Below are positions 42,554 through 51,479 of a stretch of DNA of 64,000 bases, in pieces. The notes below the pieces were generated by a model. It was not told where the DNA came from. It did no database searches and saw only the letters and a list, made by a program, of their open reading frames with translations. The stretch is taken from the NCBI GenBank assembly GCA_963778845.1, contig CAVZVW010000009.1, positions 1,116,001-1,180,000 of the forward strand, written 5' to 3'. Position numbers and translations under genes: made by a program. The DNA comes from CAVZVW01 sp963778845 (lineage in GTDB: Bacteria; Actinomycetota; Actinomycetes; Actinomycetales; Kineosporiaceae). Numbering within the stretch: position 1 is the stretch's first letter; the number at the start of each line of letters is the position of its first letter.

Positions 42554-43783
42554 TCAGCAGGAGGCGGGCACTCCCGGGGCCGGGACGGCGTGGTCGATGA
42601 GCAGCCCGCCCGCCGGCCCGGGGACGAGCTGGTAGGTGATGCGCCACTGCGAGCAGCTCTGCCCGTCGTGGCCGTAGCGCACGTCCTGCACACTCCCGAA
42701 GGTGACCTCGGCGGTCACGGATCCGGTGGTCGAGCGCGTGGCCGAGCGCACGACGACGTCGAACAGATGGCTCGAGCGCTCACCCGCGGTGAACTGGTCC
42801 AGCGTCGCGCCCGCTTGCAGGGCCGGGGAGAACATGGCGTACGCGTCGGCGAAGCGCCCGGTGTTGATGCCGGTCATGTAGCGGGTCAGCAGGTCGGCGA
42901 CGGCCGGTCCGTCCGCGCTGCCGGAGTCGTCTCGGACCTCCGCGCGCACCTGGGAGGGACCCACCGGCTGCGCACAGTCGCCGGGCGGTGGCGGTGGGGC
43001 CGGTGCAGTCCGCCAGCCGGTCAGCAGCGGCCCTGCGGTGGTCGCCGGCACGGCGAACCCTATGCCCTGCCCGTCAGAGGCGCGCGCCTCGACCAGGCCC
43101 ATGACGACGCCCTCCCTCGTGAGCAGGGGGCCGCCGCTGTTGCCCGGGTTGACCGGGGCGTCCACCTGGACGAGACCGTCGAGCGTCTCACCGCCTGGGG
43201 TGGTCATGGTCCGGTCCAGGCCCGAGACCGTGCCACGGGTCGGCGCGATCGGGCCCGCGAGCGGGAAGCCGATCGCCAGCACGTCCGTGCCGACCGGGGG
43301 CTCTTGCGCCGCGAGGGTGAACACGTACCCCGACAAGGGGCGCTGTGCCCGGACCAGGGCGACCTCGTGCTGGGCGTCGACGCCGATCACCTCCCCCGGC
43401 ACCGACGTCTCGCCGACCGTGAGAACCACGTTGTGCGCCCCGGCGACCACGTGCGCGACGGTGGCGACCAGGTCCTCGCCGACGAGGAAGCCGGTGCCGA
43501 CCCCACCCTCGCCGCACGCCGTCGTCTCGATGCGCACGATGCCGCCGGCGACCTGCTGGTAGACGTGGGCGAAGTCGCCCGAACCGGCGGCGGGCAGCGA
43601 CGCCTGTACCGTCACCGTCACCGTCGGTGCGGCCGCCACGACGGTGGTCGCCGGGCTGGGGACCGGCGTCTCCGGACGCGCGTCGATGAGCACCATCGTG
43701 GTGGCGCTGGACACCGCGGCGGCCACGACCGCTGCGACCAGTGCGACGAGCGCACCGGTCTGCCAGCGCCGCGCCTGTGGCAC
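42554..43783 (-). CDS. HtrA-like trypsin-type serine protease with Glu at the Asp position
   Basis: 409 aa, one N-terminal membrane helix (LVALVAAVVAAAVSSATTMV), then a trypsin domain: VATVAHVV (His), VNPGNSGGPLL (Ser), and a segment DAQHEVALVRA where the catalytic Asp of the DxxxDxA motif is replaced by Glu. C-terminal about 130 residues form a nuclear-transport-factor-2-like fold (LTRYMTGINTGRFADAYAMF). GTG 43783 is preferred with GAGGGGG about 6 nt upstream. Likely an extracytoplasmic protease or pseudoprotease. It lies between the PAP2 and GGDEF genes on the same strand. Confidence 0.78.
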   Translation of the reverse strand: MPQARRWQTGALVALVAAVVAAAVSSATTMVLIDARPETPVPSPATTVVAAAPTVTVTVQASLPAAGSGDFAHVYQQVAGGIVRIETTACGEGGVGTGFLVGEDLVATVAHVVAGAHNVVLTVGETSVPGEVIGVDAQHEVALVRAQRPLSGYVFTLAAQEPPVGTDVLAIGFPLAGPIAPTRGTVSGLDRTMTTPGGETLDGLVQVDAPVNPGNSGGPLLTREGVVMGLVEARASDGQGIGFAVPATTAGPLLTGWRTAPAPPPPPGDCAQPVGPSQVRAEVRDDSGSADGPAVADLLTRYMTGINTGRFADAYAMFSPALQAGATLDQFTAGERSSHLFDVVVRSATRSTTGSVTAEVTFGSVQDVRYGHDGQSCSQWRITYQLVPGPAGGLLIDHAVPAPGVPASC

Positions 43784-43902
43784 GCGCACCCCCTCGAGAG
43801 CCTGTGGTCGGCCATTATCACCGCTGCAGCCACTCCGACGTCGCGCCGCACCGGTGACGCCGAGTCGTGGGCGGTGGACGGCCGGTTCGGCTCCGCGGGC
43901 CC

Positions 43903-44727
43903 TCAGCTGACCACCACTGCGTGCTCCGGCTCGGGTAGCTGTTGGGCCGGCGGTCCGGAGCGCACGCCGAGGACCCGCTGGACGACGATCGCCACGACGA
44001 CGAACCCGGCGGCGACGCCACCGTCGAGCCACCAGTGGTTGGCCGTCACGACCACCACGAGCGTCGTCAGCACGGCGTGCCCGGCCGCTGCCCAGCGCCA
44101 CGGGCTCCTGCTCACCCGCACCGCGTACCACCCCACGATGACCGCCCAGCCCACGTGGATCGACGGCATCGCCGACAGCTGGTTGGCCAGCCCGGCCGTG
44201 AAGCTGCCGTAGACCGACTGCCCGTAGAGCATCGCCGTGTCCACGAAACCCAGGGACGGCAGCAGCCGAGGCGGCGCCACGGGGACGATCTGCACCAGCA
44301 GGCACGCCAGGGTCGAGGCAACCACGGTGTTCCGGGCCTGAGCGTAGGACTCGCGATGGCGCCACCAGAGCCACACCAGGAAGATCGTCATGCCGTTGAG
44401 GTGGGCGAAGGCGTAGTAGATGTTGGCCGCCCTCACCAGGTCGGGAAACGGCAGCACCAGGTGCTGCAGCCACGCCTCGCTGGGCAGATGCAGGGTCCGT
44501 TCGAAGGCGGCCAGGGTGTGGGCCCGCTCCATCGCGCCGGCGTAGCGGGTGTGCACGTAGTGGCCGACGTACTGCCACAGGCCGAGCAACGTGGCGACGA
44601 TCGCGAACTCGCGGGCGAAGGCCGACGTCGTCCGGGCCCACCGGCTGGGCAGGGGCCGCAGCAGCACGGCCGCGACCACGAGCACGACCGCAAGCGTGGC
44701 CGACAGCTGCCAGCTCGGCCGAAGCAT
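43903..44727 (-). CDS. PAP2/inositolphosphotransferase-type membrane protein
   Basis: 274 aa with about six helices. PAP2-type motifs: PPRLLPSLGF, SAMPSIHVGWAV and ANHWWLDGG, in the order of the PAP2_3/Aur1-Ipt subfamily, in which the phosphatase signature KXXXXXXRP is altered. May transfer phospho-headgroups or dephosphorylate lipids. ATG 44727 chosen; a GTG 6 nt upstream (44733) is an alternative. Confidence 0.82.
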   Translation of the reverse strand: MLRPSWQLSATLAVVLVVAAVLLRPLPSRWARTTSAFAREFAIVATLLGLWQYVGHYVHTRYAGAMERAHTLAAFERTLHLPSEAWLQHLVLPFPDLVRAANIYYAFAHLNGMTIFLVWLWWRHRESYAQARNTVVASTLACLLVQIVPVAPPRLLPSLGFVDTAMLYGQSVYGSFTAGLANQLSAMPSIHVGWAVIVGWYAVRVSRSPWRWAAAGHAVLTTLVVVVTANHWWLDGGVAAGFVVVAIVVQRVLGVRSGPPAQQLPEPEHAVVVS

Positions 44728-44782
44728 CGGCACCTGCACCCCTTCGCGGTCTCGCACTCGTCGCGGTTGCGGGTTCGATGGT

Positions 44783-44830
44783 GACACGAGCCGACGGCAA
44801 GACACGAGCCGACGGCAGGACACGAGCCCG
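44783..44830. repeat. 18-bp tandem, three copies
   Basis: GACACGAGCCGACGGCA is repeated at 44783, 44801 and 44819 (last incomplete) in the gap between the divergent PAP2 and YwiC-like genes. Confidence 0.8.
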
Positions 44831-44907
44831 GCGCAACGGACGAGCCGGCGGGCCCGGCTGCGTCCCCTCGTGCCGGCGACCGACGCTCGATGCCAGGATC
44901 GTGGTCC

Positions 44908-45657
44908 ATGCCCGCCCACTCGCCGTCGTCCGGCGGCGTCCGCCCCACCCGACGTCGCTGGGTACCGCCTCAGCACGGCGCCTGGGCGATGCTCCTGGTC
45001 CCCTTCGCGGCAGGCGTGGTCACCGTGGGCGCTGCATGGGTGGACCTTCCTCTGTTCGTCCTCTGGATCAGCGGATACCTGTGCTCGTACTACGCCCTGC
45101 TCGTGGTCAAGCTGCGCCGCGTGGGCAGGGTCGGGCCGCAGCTCGCGGTCTACGGCGGGGTGGCGGCCGCCGCCGGGCTCGTGGTCCTGGCCACGCAGCC
45201 GCGGCTGGTCGTCTGGGCGCCCGCCTTCGCCGCGCTGGTCGGGGTCAACGCCTGGTACGCCTGGCGCAAGGACGACCGGGCCCTGGCCAACGACCTGGCC
45301 GCAGTCGTGCAGGCGTGCCTGATGGTGCCGGTGGTCGCGATGGCCGCGAACCAGCCGCTCGCGAGCGTGAGGCTGGCGTTCCTCGCCTGCCTGCTCTACT
45401 TCGCCGGCACCGTTCTCTACGTCAAGACGATGATCCGCGAGAAGGGCCGGGCCGGGTACCTGTGGGCGTCGTGGGTGTTCCACGGCGGCAGCGTGGTCGC
45501 CGTCGCCGTCCTGTCGGTGCCCGTGGCCATGGTGTTCGTGTGGTTCCTGGTGCGCGCGGTCGCGCTGCCCGGACGCGCCCTGTCGGTCAGGCGCGTGGGT
45601 CTCATCGAGGTGGCCGACTCTGTGGTGCTCCTCGCTGTCCTCGCGCTGCAGGCCTGA
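44908..45657 (+). CDS. YwiC-like membrane protein
   Basis: 249 aa, about seven helices, beginning MPAHSPSSGG then RRRWVPPQHGAWAMLLVPFAAG. HGAWAM and the RKDDRALANDL/VKTMIREKG motifs match the YwiC-like family of unknown function, found near menaquinone or respiratory genes in some genomes. ATG 44908 is chosen just after the short upstream leader. Confidence 0.8.
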   Translation: MPAHSPSSGGVRPTRRRWVPPQHGAWAMLLVPFAAGVVTVGAAWVDLPLFVLWISGYLCSYYALLVVKLRRVGRVGPQLAVYGGVAAAAGLVVLATQPRLVVWAPAFAALVGVNAWYAWRKDDRALANDLAAVVQACLMVPVVAMAANQPLASVRLAFLACLLYFAGTVLYVKTMIREKGRAGYLWASWVFHGGSVVAVAVLSVPVAMVFVWFLVRAVALPGRALSVRRVGLIEVADSVVLLAVLALQA

Positions 45658-45668
45658 CCCCTGGCGCC

Positions 45669-45774
45669 GTGCCTCGGACGAGGTCCACCCGTGCGTCGGA
45701 CGAGGTCCGACCCGTGCCTCGGCCGAGGTTCGACCCGTGCCTCAGCGGAGGTTCGACCCGTGCCTCGACCGCCG
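45669..45774. repeat. 22/23-bp tandem between convergent genes
   Basis: Five copies of GTGCCTCGGACGAGGTC-type units start at 45669, 45691, 45714, 45737 and 45760, filling the gap between the YwiC-like and dprE2 stops. The internal CCTCGG/CCGAGG dyad could fold and serve as a bidirectional terminator. Confidence 0.8.
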
Positions 45775-45778
45775 TCGC

Positions 45779-46537
45779 TCAGAACGGGAGGCGGCGCAGG
45801 ACCGAGCGCGGCAGCAGCCCGAGCACCGCCCCGACGGCGCCCATCACGGCGGGGACGTGCACGACCGCGCGTCGTCCACCCAGCGCCCCCACCGTGGCCT
45901 TCGCCACGTCGTCCGCGTCGACGGCGAGCGGAGCAGGGCGCAGGTGTGCGGTCATCGTGGTGCGCACGAAGCCCGGACGGACCACGAGCACCCGGGCTCC
46001 CGAGCCGTCCAGGGCGTCGCCCAGCCCGAGGGCGGCCAGGTCGAGCCCGGCCTTGGCCGAGCCGTAGACGAAGTTGGACCGGCGCGCCTGGCGGCCCGCC
46101 ATCGACGACAGCACGACCAGGCAGCCGTGGCCCTGGCTTCGCAGGTGACGCCCGACATGCAGCATCAGGCTGAGCGGCCCGGTGTAGCCGGCCTCGGCGA
46201 TGCGCAGGGCCGCCCCGGTGTCGGCCTCCGCCTCTGCCTGGTCGCCGAGGGCGCCGACCGCGAGCACGGTGAGGTCGATGTCCCCGACGGCGAAGGCGGC
46301 GTCCATCAGGGGGCCGTGCGCGCCCGTGTCGGCCGCCTCGAGCGCCACCACCTCCGGTTGCGGGAACCCCTCCGCAACGAGCGCGCCGGCAGCGGCGGCG
46401 AGCCCTGCAGCGTCCCGGCCCGCGAGCACCACGCGCGCCAGGCGCGCCCGCGGCAGGCGACGCAGGATCGCCAGGCCGATGTCGCTCGTGCCGCCGAGCA
46501 CGAGCACCGACTGGGGCGAGCCCAGCGCGTCGATCAC
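45779..46537 (-). CDS. dprE2: Decaprenylphosphoryl-2-keto-ribose reductase
   Basis: NAD(P)-dependent short-chain dehydrogenase, 252 aa. Together with DprE1 it epimerises decaprenylphosphoryl ribose to arabinose, reducing the keto intermediate. Cofactor motif VLVLGGTSDIGLAIL, catalytic Ser-Tyr-Lys in VVLSSMAGRQARRSNFVYGSAKAGL (shown in part). GTG 46537 has GGAGG about 8 nt upstream. Third gene in ubiA-dprE1-dprE2. Assignment rests on this neighbourhood. Confidence 0.88.
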   Translation of the reverse strand: MIDALGSPQSVLVLGGTSDIGLAILRRLPRARLARVVLAGRDAAGLAAAAGALVAEGFPQPEVVALEAADTGAHGPLMDAAFAVGDIDLTVLAVGALGDQAEAEADTGAALRIAEAGYTGPLSLMLHVGRHLRSQGHGCLVVLSSMAGRQARRSNFVYGSAKAGLDLAALGLGDALDGSGARVLVVRPGFVRTTMTAHLRPAPLAVDADDVAKATVGALGGRRAVVHVPAVMGAVGAVLGLLPRSVLRRLPF

Positions 46538-46587
46538 ACGATCATCCTCCACGTCGAGGCCGCCCGACCGGGGCGGCGCACCAGGGC

Positions 46588-47955
46588 TCACAGGCCGAGC
46601 CGTCGGGACAGGTCCGAGGCGAACCGCCCGTGCGGGTCGAGCCGGGCACGCACGCTGCGCCACTGCCCCAGGCGCGGGTACATCGCCTCGAGCAGGTCGG
46701 GGCGCATCCGGGCGTCCTTGGCCAGGTACACGGCACCACCTACGGACGCGACACGCTCGTCGAGCCGGTCGAGCACACCGGCCAGCGACCCGCCCCGCCG
46801 TGGCAGGTCCATCGCCAGCGTCCAGCCCTGCCGGGGGAACGACAGCGGCGCGGGGTTTCCTGGTCCCAAGCGCTTGAGGACGGCGAGGAACGACGGGGTG
46901 CCGGCCTCGCGCAGGAGCCGGACGGCGTCCTCGACCACGCCCTCGGCACCGTCGGGGACGACCATCTGGTACTGCAGGAGGCCCCGGGGCCCGTAGAGCC
47001 GGTTCCAGTCACGCACACCGTCGAGGGGGTGGAAGAAGCTACCGAACGACTGTGCCTGCCGGTGGGCGCGGCGGGGGGCGCGGCGGAACCAGGCCTCGTT
47101 GAACGCGCGCGCGCTGGCCCACCCGACGAGCCCGACAGGCAGCCGCGGGACGCCGAGCCGCGCGGGCCGTGGGAGCGCCCCGCTGGCAGCGGTCCCGCCG
47201 GGGCCGGTGCAGTCAGGGCCGGCGTGCTCGCCGCTGGTGACGACGCCGCGACCACTCGCGCGACCGCCGGCGAGCAGGTCGACCCACGCCACCGTGTAGG
47301 TGAAGGTGTCGTGCTCGCGCAGGCGGGTCATCACCGCGTCCAGATGCGGCTCCCGCGAGGTGTCCACCAGCATCCGGCCGCTCGTCACCGGCCTCATGGC
47401 CAGGGCCACCCGGGTCACGACCCCCGTCAGGCCCATGCCGCCCACCGTGGCCCAGAACGCCTCGGCGTCCCCGCCGTCGGGCTGCAGGCGACGGACCTCC
47501 CCGGCGCCGTCCACGAGGTCCAGCCACCGCACGTGCCGGCCGATCGAGCCGTCCACGTGGTGGTTCTTGCCGTGGACGTCGGCCGCGACGGCCCCGCCGA
47601 GCGTGACGTGCCGCGTTCCGGGCGTCACCGGCACGAACCAGCCGCGGGGAACCGACGCCGCCAGCACCGCGCCGATGCTGCAGCCGGCACCGGCGACGAG
47701 CAGCCCGGTCTCGGCGTCCAGGTGCATGTCGGCCAGGGCGGTGAGGTCCAGGACGTCGCCCCCGGCCGACTGCGCGGCGTCGCCGTAGCTTCGCCCCAGG
47801 CCCCGGGGCAGGCACCCGCGGGCCCCGCTGCCGGTCACGAGGGCGGCGACCTCGTCGACGCAGGCGACCCTGTGCATGCGGGCGGCCGACGGCGCGGTCC
47901 GCCCCCAGCCGGTCAGCAGCGCGACGGGTCCGGGCTCACCCGAGGGCGTCGACAC
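46588..47955 (-). CDS. dprE1: Decaprenylphosphoryl-ribose oxidase DprE1
   Basis: FAD oxidoreductase of the VAO fold, 455 aa, acting at the periplasmic or membrane face on decaprenylphosphoryl ribose. FAD-binding: GLGRSYGDAAQSAGG, GTRHVTLGGAVAADVHGKNHH. Substrate domain ends LYGPRGLLQYQ, KRLGPGNPAPLSFPRQGW and AKDARMRPD with conserved Lys413. The residue aligned with Mycobacterium tuberculosis Cys387 (target of benzothiazinones) is Ala381 in GWTLAMDLP. It overlaps the ubiA stop by 20 bp. Confidence 0.92.
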   Translation of the reverse strand: MSTPSGEPGPVALLTGWGRTAPSAARMHRVACVDEVAALVTGSGARGCLPRGLGRSYGDAAQSAGGDVLDLTALADMHLDAETGLLVAGAGCSIGAVLAASVPRGWFVPVTPGTRHVTLGGAVAADVHGKNHHVDGSIGRHVRWLDLVDGAGEVRRLQPDGGDAEAFWATVGGMGLTGVVTRVALAMRPVTSGRMLVDTSREPHLDAVMTRLREHDTFTYTVAWVDLLAGGRASGRGVVTSGEHAGPDCTGPGGTAASGALPRPARLGVPRLPVGLVGWASARAFNEAWFRRAPRRAHRQAQSFGSFFHPLDGVRDWNRLYGPRGLLQYQMVVPDGAEGVVEDAVRLLREAGTPSFLAVLKRLGPGNPAPLSFPRQGWTLAMDLPRRGGSLAGVLDRLDERVASVGGAVYLAKDARMRPDLLEAMYPRLGQWRSVRARLDPHGRFASDLSRRLGL

Positions 47956-48928
47956 TGCCGCTGCCGATGGCGAGCATGACCACCCACACCAGGCCGAGCA
48001 GCTGGAGGGTCCGGTCGCTCAGCACGATCTCCTCCGGACCCTCGGCGCGGCCGCGGTCGATGTCCAGCGCGTAGCGCAGGATCGCCAGGACGAAGGGGAA
48101 CAGCGACCAGAGCCCCCATGCCCCGTCCTCACGCACGCGGTACACCTGGTCGGCCCACAGCGCGTACGCCGCGATCGTTACCGTCGCGGCGCTGCCCCAG
48201 ACGAAGCGCAGGTAGTCGGGGGAGTACGCGGCCAGGGTGACGCGCCGTCCCGCCTCCGGACGGTCGGCGACGAGCTCGGAGAAGCGCTTGCCCGCCACGA
48301 GGAACAGCGACCCGAAGCCCGCGACGAGCAGGAACCAGGAGCTCACGGGCAGACCCGCGGCGACGCCGCCCGCTGCGCCTCGCAGCAGGAAGCCGAGGGC
48401 GACGACCGTGAGCTCCACGACCGGCTCGCGCCGAAGCCGCAGTGTGTAGGCGAGGCTGGTGAGGATGTACACGCAGACCAGCAGGCCGAACGCCGGACGC
48501 ACGGCGAAGGCCAGCGCCAGCGCCCCTGCGCCCAGAACGGCGGCCGCGACCAGCGCCGTGCGGACGCGCAGGTCTCCGGAGGCAACCGGGCGGTGACGCT
48601 TGACGGGGTGTCGGCGGTCCTCCTCGGCGTCCAGCACGTCGTTGACGAGGTAGACCGCGGAGGCGGCGAGGCAGAACGTGACGAACGCCAGGGCGGTGCG
48701 CACCAGCACATCGCGTTGGTCCCATGCACCCGCCGCCAGGGGGACACCCGCGACGAGCACGTTCTTCAGCCACTGGCGGGTCCGCACCGCCCGCAGCAGG
48801 GGGGGATGCCGCGAGGTGAGCCGCGAGCCCTGCGGACGGTGCGGACGCTCATGGGTGAGGACGGCGGCGACCGGCGCGGGGGCCTCGACCCCGAGCGCGG
48901 CGGCGTCCTCCGGAGGCGTCTGCGTCAT
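47936..48928 (-). CDS. ubiA: Decaprenyl-phosphate phosphoribosyltransferase (UbiA family)
   Basis: 330 aa, about nine transmembrane helices. Prenyl-diphosphate/phosphate motif NDVLDAEEDRRHP (NDxxDxxxD) and the second Asp motif near ADRPEAGRRVTLAAYS. First step in decaprenylphosphoryl arabinose synthesis, followed by DprE1 and DprE2 encoded next. Its start overlaps the glycosidase stop by ATGA, so the genes are translated as a unit. Confidence 0.9.
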   Translation of the reverse strand: MTQTPPEDAAALGVEAPAPVAAVLTHERPHRPQGSRLTSRHPPLLRAVRTRQWLKNVLVAGVPLAAGAWDQRDVLVRTALAFVTFCLAASAVYLVNDVLDAEEDRRHPVKRHRPVASGDLRVRTALVAAAVLGAGALALAFAVRPAFGLLVCVYILTSLAYTLRLRREPVVELTVVALGFLLRGAAGGVAAGLPVSSWFLLVAGFGSLFLVAGKRFSELVADRPEAGRRVTLAAYSPDYLRFVWGSAATVTIAAYALWADQVYRVREDGAWGLWSLFPFVLAILRYALDIDRGRAEGPEEIVLSDRTLQLLGLVWVVMLAIGSGSVDALG

Positions 48929-50136
48929 CGGGTGTAGACCGCGAAGAAGTCGCGACCGTTCGTGCTGAAGTAGCGCGTCGCCGGGCGCTTGAACGCCACG
49001 AGCTTGTGCGGCGTCGAGGCCGTGCTACTGCTGCTCGTCGCGGAGTACCACATGTACGAGACCCAGTCGCGGTTGATGTCCAGCTGCATGGCGCGGACCG
49101 CACCGGCACGCAGGAGCAGCCTGCCCAGCGTGGGGGCGGACAGCGCATCACCCGCGACATAGACCACATCGCCGTTCGCCGTGACCCCGACACCGGACCG
49201 CCACACGTACAACCCGCCACCCACGGTGGCTCCCCAGGCGGACTTCACACGGCTGTTCAGGTTGGCCGCCAGCACACCGTTGTCGATGAGCAGGCCCAGG
49301 TTCTGTCGCACCGAGGCGACGTTCGGGGCCATCCTCAGCTCCGGCCCCCACGACCCGATGTCGACGTGACCGTCGGAGTAGACCACCAGGGACGCCGCAC
49401 CCGCCGTCAGCTTGCCCACCGTGTGACGGTCGGCGTAGTACCCGCCTCCGGAGTCGGCGACCTTGAAGCCGCCGTTGAAGGTCGCAGCCAGGCCGGCCCG
49501 CCGGGAGACGGGGACCGACGGGGGCTGCGTCCATCGCGAGAGCATTCCGGGGTCGGCCGCTCCCGGGTGCTGCACGAAGCGCAGCGCCTGCCCGCTCATC
49601 CATGCGACACCGGCCAGGTAGGAGGTGTGCTGGGAGTCCGGGCGGAGGAACGCGACCTCGATCGCGGGCCGGCCGTGCGCGGACACGACCGTGTGGAACT
49701 GGCCCTCGCCGGCCAGAGCCGGTGACACCAGGGTGGCGATCGCATGCGGGCCCACGACGGCCTTGACGCCGGGCGGTTGGCCAGGCCCGATCCCTCGCAG
49801 CTCGCCCAGCTGGCTGGGGTCGGGTGCCCCGCCGACCTTGGGCGGGTCCAGCGAGTACTGGACGTTCTCGACGCTGGTGATGAGGAAGCCCAGACCGTAG
49901 GTGCGCGCGACCTCGGCGAGCCGAGCGGCCACGCTGTCGTTCCCCGGGGCGCTGAGAGCCTGGTAGACCGGCCAGGCCACGACCAGCACGATCACGAGCG
50001 CGACGGCGAGCAGGCCCCGTCCGACCCGCCACAGCCAGCCACGCGCGCTCAGGGATCGTGCGCTGACGCGACGCCTGGGCCCCCGCTGCGGCGGGCGCCG
50101 AGCGGGAGGTGCGGGCGCCGGCGGACGGCTCAGCAT
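48925..50136 (-). CDS. Phosphodiester glycosidase family protein (NAGPA-like)
   Basis: About 403 aa with a Pro/Arg-rich cytoplasmic tail, one membrane anchor (GRGLLAVALVIVLVVAWPVY) and an outside domain of the DUF2233/NAGPA fold: ATFNGGFKVADSGGGYY, ADRHTVGKLTAGAASLV, QNLGLLIDNGVL, AVRAMQLDINRDW. Probably cleaves or remodels phosphodiester-linked sugars at the surface. ATG 50136 is used, with AAGGG 7 nt upstream; the frame is open to 50259. Confidence 0.75.
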   Translation of the reverse strand: MLSRPPAPAPPARRPPQRGPRRRVSARSLSARGWLWRVGRGLLAVALVIVLVVAWPVYQALSAPGNDSVAARLAEVARTYGLGFLITSVENVQYSLDPPKVGGAPDPSQLGELRGIGPGQPPGVKAVVGPHAIATLVSPALAGEGQFHTVVSAHGRPAIEVAFLRPDSQHTSYLAGVAWMSGQALRFVQHPGAADPGMLSRWTQPPSVPVSRRAGLAATFNGGFKVADSGGGYYADRHTVGKLTAGAASLVVYSDGHVDIGSWGPELRMAPNVASVRQNLGLLIDNGVLAANLNSRVKSAWGATVGGGLYVWRSGVGVTANGDVVYVAGDALSAPTLGRLLLRAGAVRAMQLDINRDWVSYMWYSATSSSSTASTPHKLVAFKRPATRYFSTNGRDFFAVYTR

Positions 50137-50297
50137 CAGCACGCCCTTGTGCGCCAAGAGCTGCTCGGGCGCATCGCCGCCTGCCATGCGGGGTCGGCCA
50201 TTCCTCACCCACTCGTCGTCGTGACCTTGTCGACTCCATGAAACGCCGGGGATGCCCAACGGTGGGGACGTCCGGTCACCCCAGGGTCAGCGGCAGG

Positions 50298-50621
50298 TCA
50301 CGCGACAGCAAAGCCTGTGCTCGGCACGCGGGTGCGTCGGCGCATCCCCGGGTCGCACGCGAGGCTCGCGGCGCGCACCCCGGCCGGGGCTGCCGCCAGC
50401 GCCGGCCGAACGACCAGCCCGTGCCAGACGACCCAGGCGGCAAGGCCGAGCACGACGTCCACGGTCACGACCCCGATGCCGGAGTGCGTCGGACCGGCCC
50501 CGACCGGCACAGGCAGGTAGTAGGGGGTGTCCGGGGCCGTGCTGCCGATGACCAGCCCGGACACGATCAAGGGCGGTCTCGCCAGCACAAGGGCGCCGCG
50601 ATGTGGCTGCCGGTGAACGGC
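50298..50621 (-). pseudogene. DUF4184-like gene remnant
   Basis: SPFTGSHIAAPL, read to about 50595, then after a frame change LARPPLIVSGLVIGSTAPDTPYYLPVP and THSGIGVVTVDVVLGLAAWVVWH match the N-terminal third of DUF4184 membrane proteins. The start codon, a base near 50590 and the C-terminal two thirds are missing. Nothing else is visible in 50137-50776. Confidence 0.6.
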
Positions 50622-50776
50622 GACTCGCCGCCCAGGTCGGCGGCGACGTTCCGACCGGTCATGGTCGACCGTGGTGCCCCACGAGCCGGCGCCTCGGACG
50701 GCGAACGCCCGGTTGACGCGGCCGCCGTCGCGATCAAGACTCTCGGCGACAGAACAGCCCCCCAGACCGGACCGAG

Positions 50777-51346
50777 GTGACCATCGTGCCCGAGAAGGTC
50801 GGAGGGCCGGCCTCGTACTTCCCCTCGATCGAGGCGAAGTACGGCAGGCCGATCGCGCAGTGGAAGGCGCTGATGCGGGCCAGCGGCCTGCAGTCCCACA
50901 AGGATCTCGTCACGTGGCTGAAGGTCGAGCACGGCTTCGGCCACGGGCACGCCGCCGCCCTCACGGCTCACCTGCTGGCCGAGGGAACGCCGCGGCCGAG
51001 CAGGGACGATGCGGTCGCGAGGCTCTTCACCCAGAAGAAGGCGCACTGGCGACCGGTCTACGACGCGCTCGCCGCGGCGATCGGGGCGCTCGGTCAGGTC
51101 ACGGTGCTGCCGAAGAACACGGTCGTGGGCTTCGCGACCCGCCACCAGTTCGCGATGCTCGCCCCGTCCACGCCCGACCGCTTCGACGTGGGTCTGAAGC
51201 TTCCGGGAGTGGCGGCGTCCGGGCGCCTCGAGGCCGCGGGCGGCTGGAACGCGATGATGACCCACCGGGTGCGGGTGAGCGATCCGGCGGAGGTGGATGA
51301 CGAGCTGCTGGGGTGGGTGAGACAGGCCTACGACGCCTCGCTCTAG
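50777..51346 (+). CDS. DUF4287/DUF5655 protein
   Basis: 189 aa. N-terminal DUF4287 (SIEAKYGRPIAQWKALM, HKDLVTWLKVEHGFGHGHA) and C-terminal DUF5655-like part (TVVGFATRHQFAMLAP, DRFDVGLKLPGV). Small cytoplasmic protein of unknown role. ATG 50777 chosen. Confidence 0.85.
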   Translation: MTIVPEKVGGPASYFPSIEAKYGRPIAQWKALMRASGLQSHKDLVTWLKVEHGFGHGHAAALTAHLLAEGTPRPSRDDAVARLFTQKKAHWRPVYDALAAAIGALGQVTVLPKNTVVGFATRHQFAMLAPSTPDRFDVGLKLPGVAASGRLEAAGGWNAMMTHRVRVSDPAEVDDELLGWVRQAYDASL

Positions 51347-51479
51347 CCTTCGCCAGCCTCCCCAGCCCCCAGCCTCCCAGCCTCGCGATCTCTGGCGGGT
51401 ACTCGTCGCCTCCCCGGCCCCCACGTGACAGGAACCGACCAGAGGGCGGGGCGGGTGCCGTCAGGACGGGCCGGTGGCG

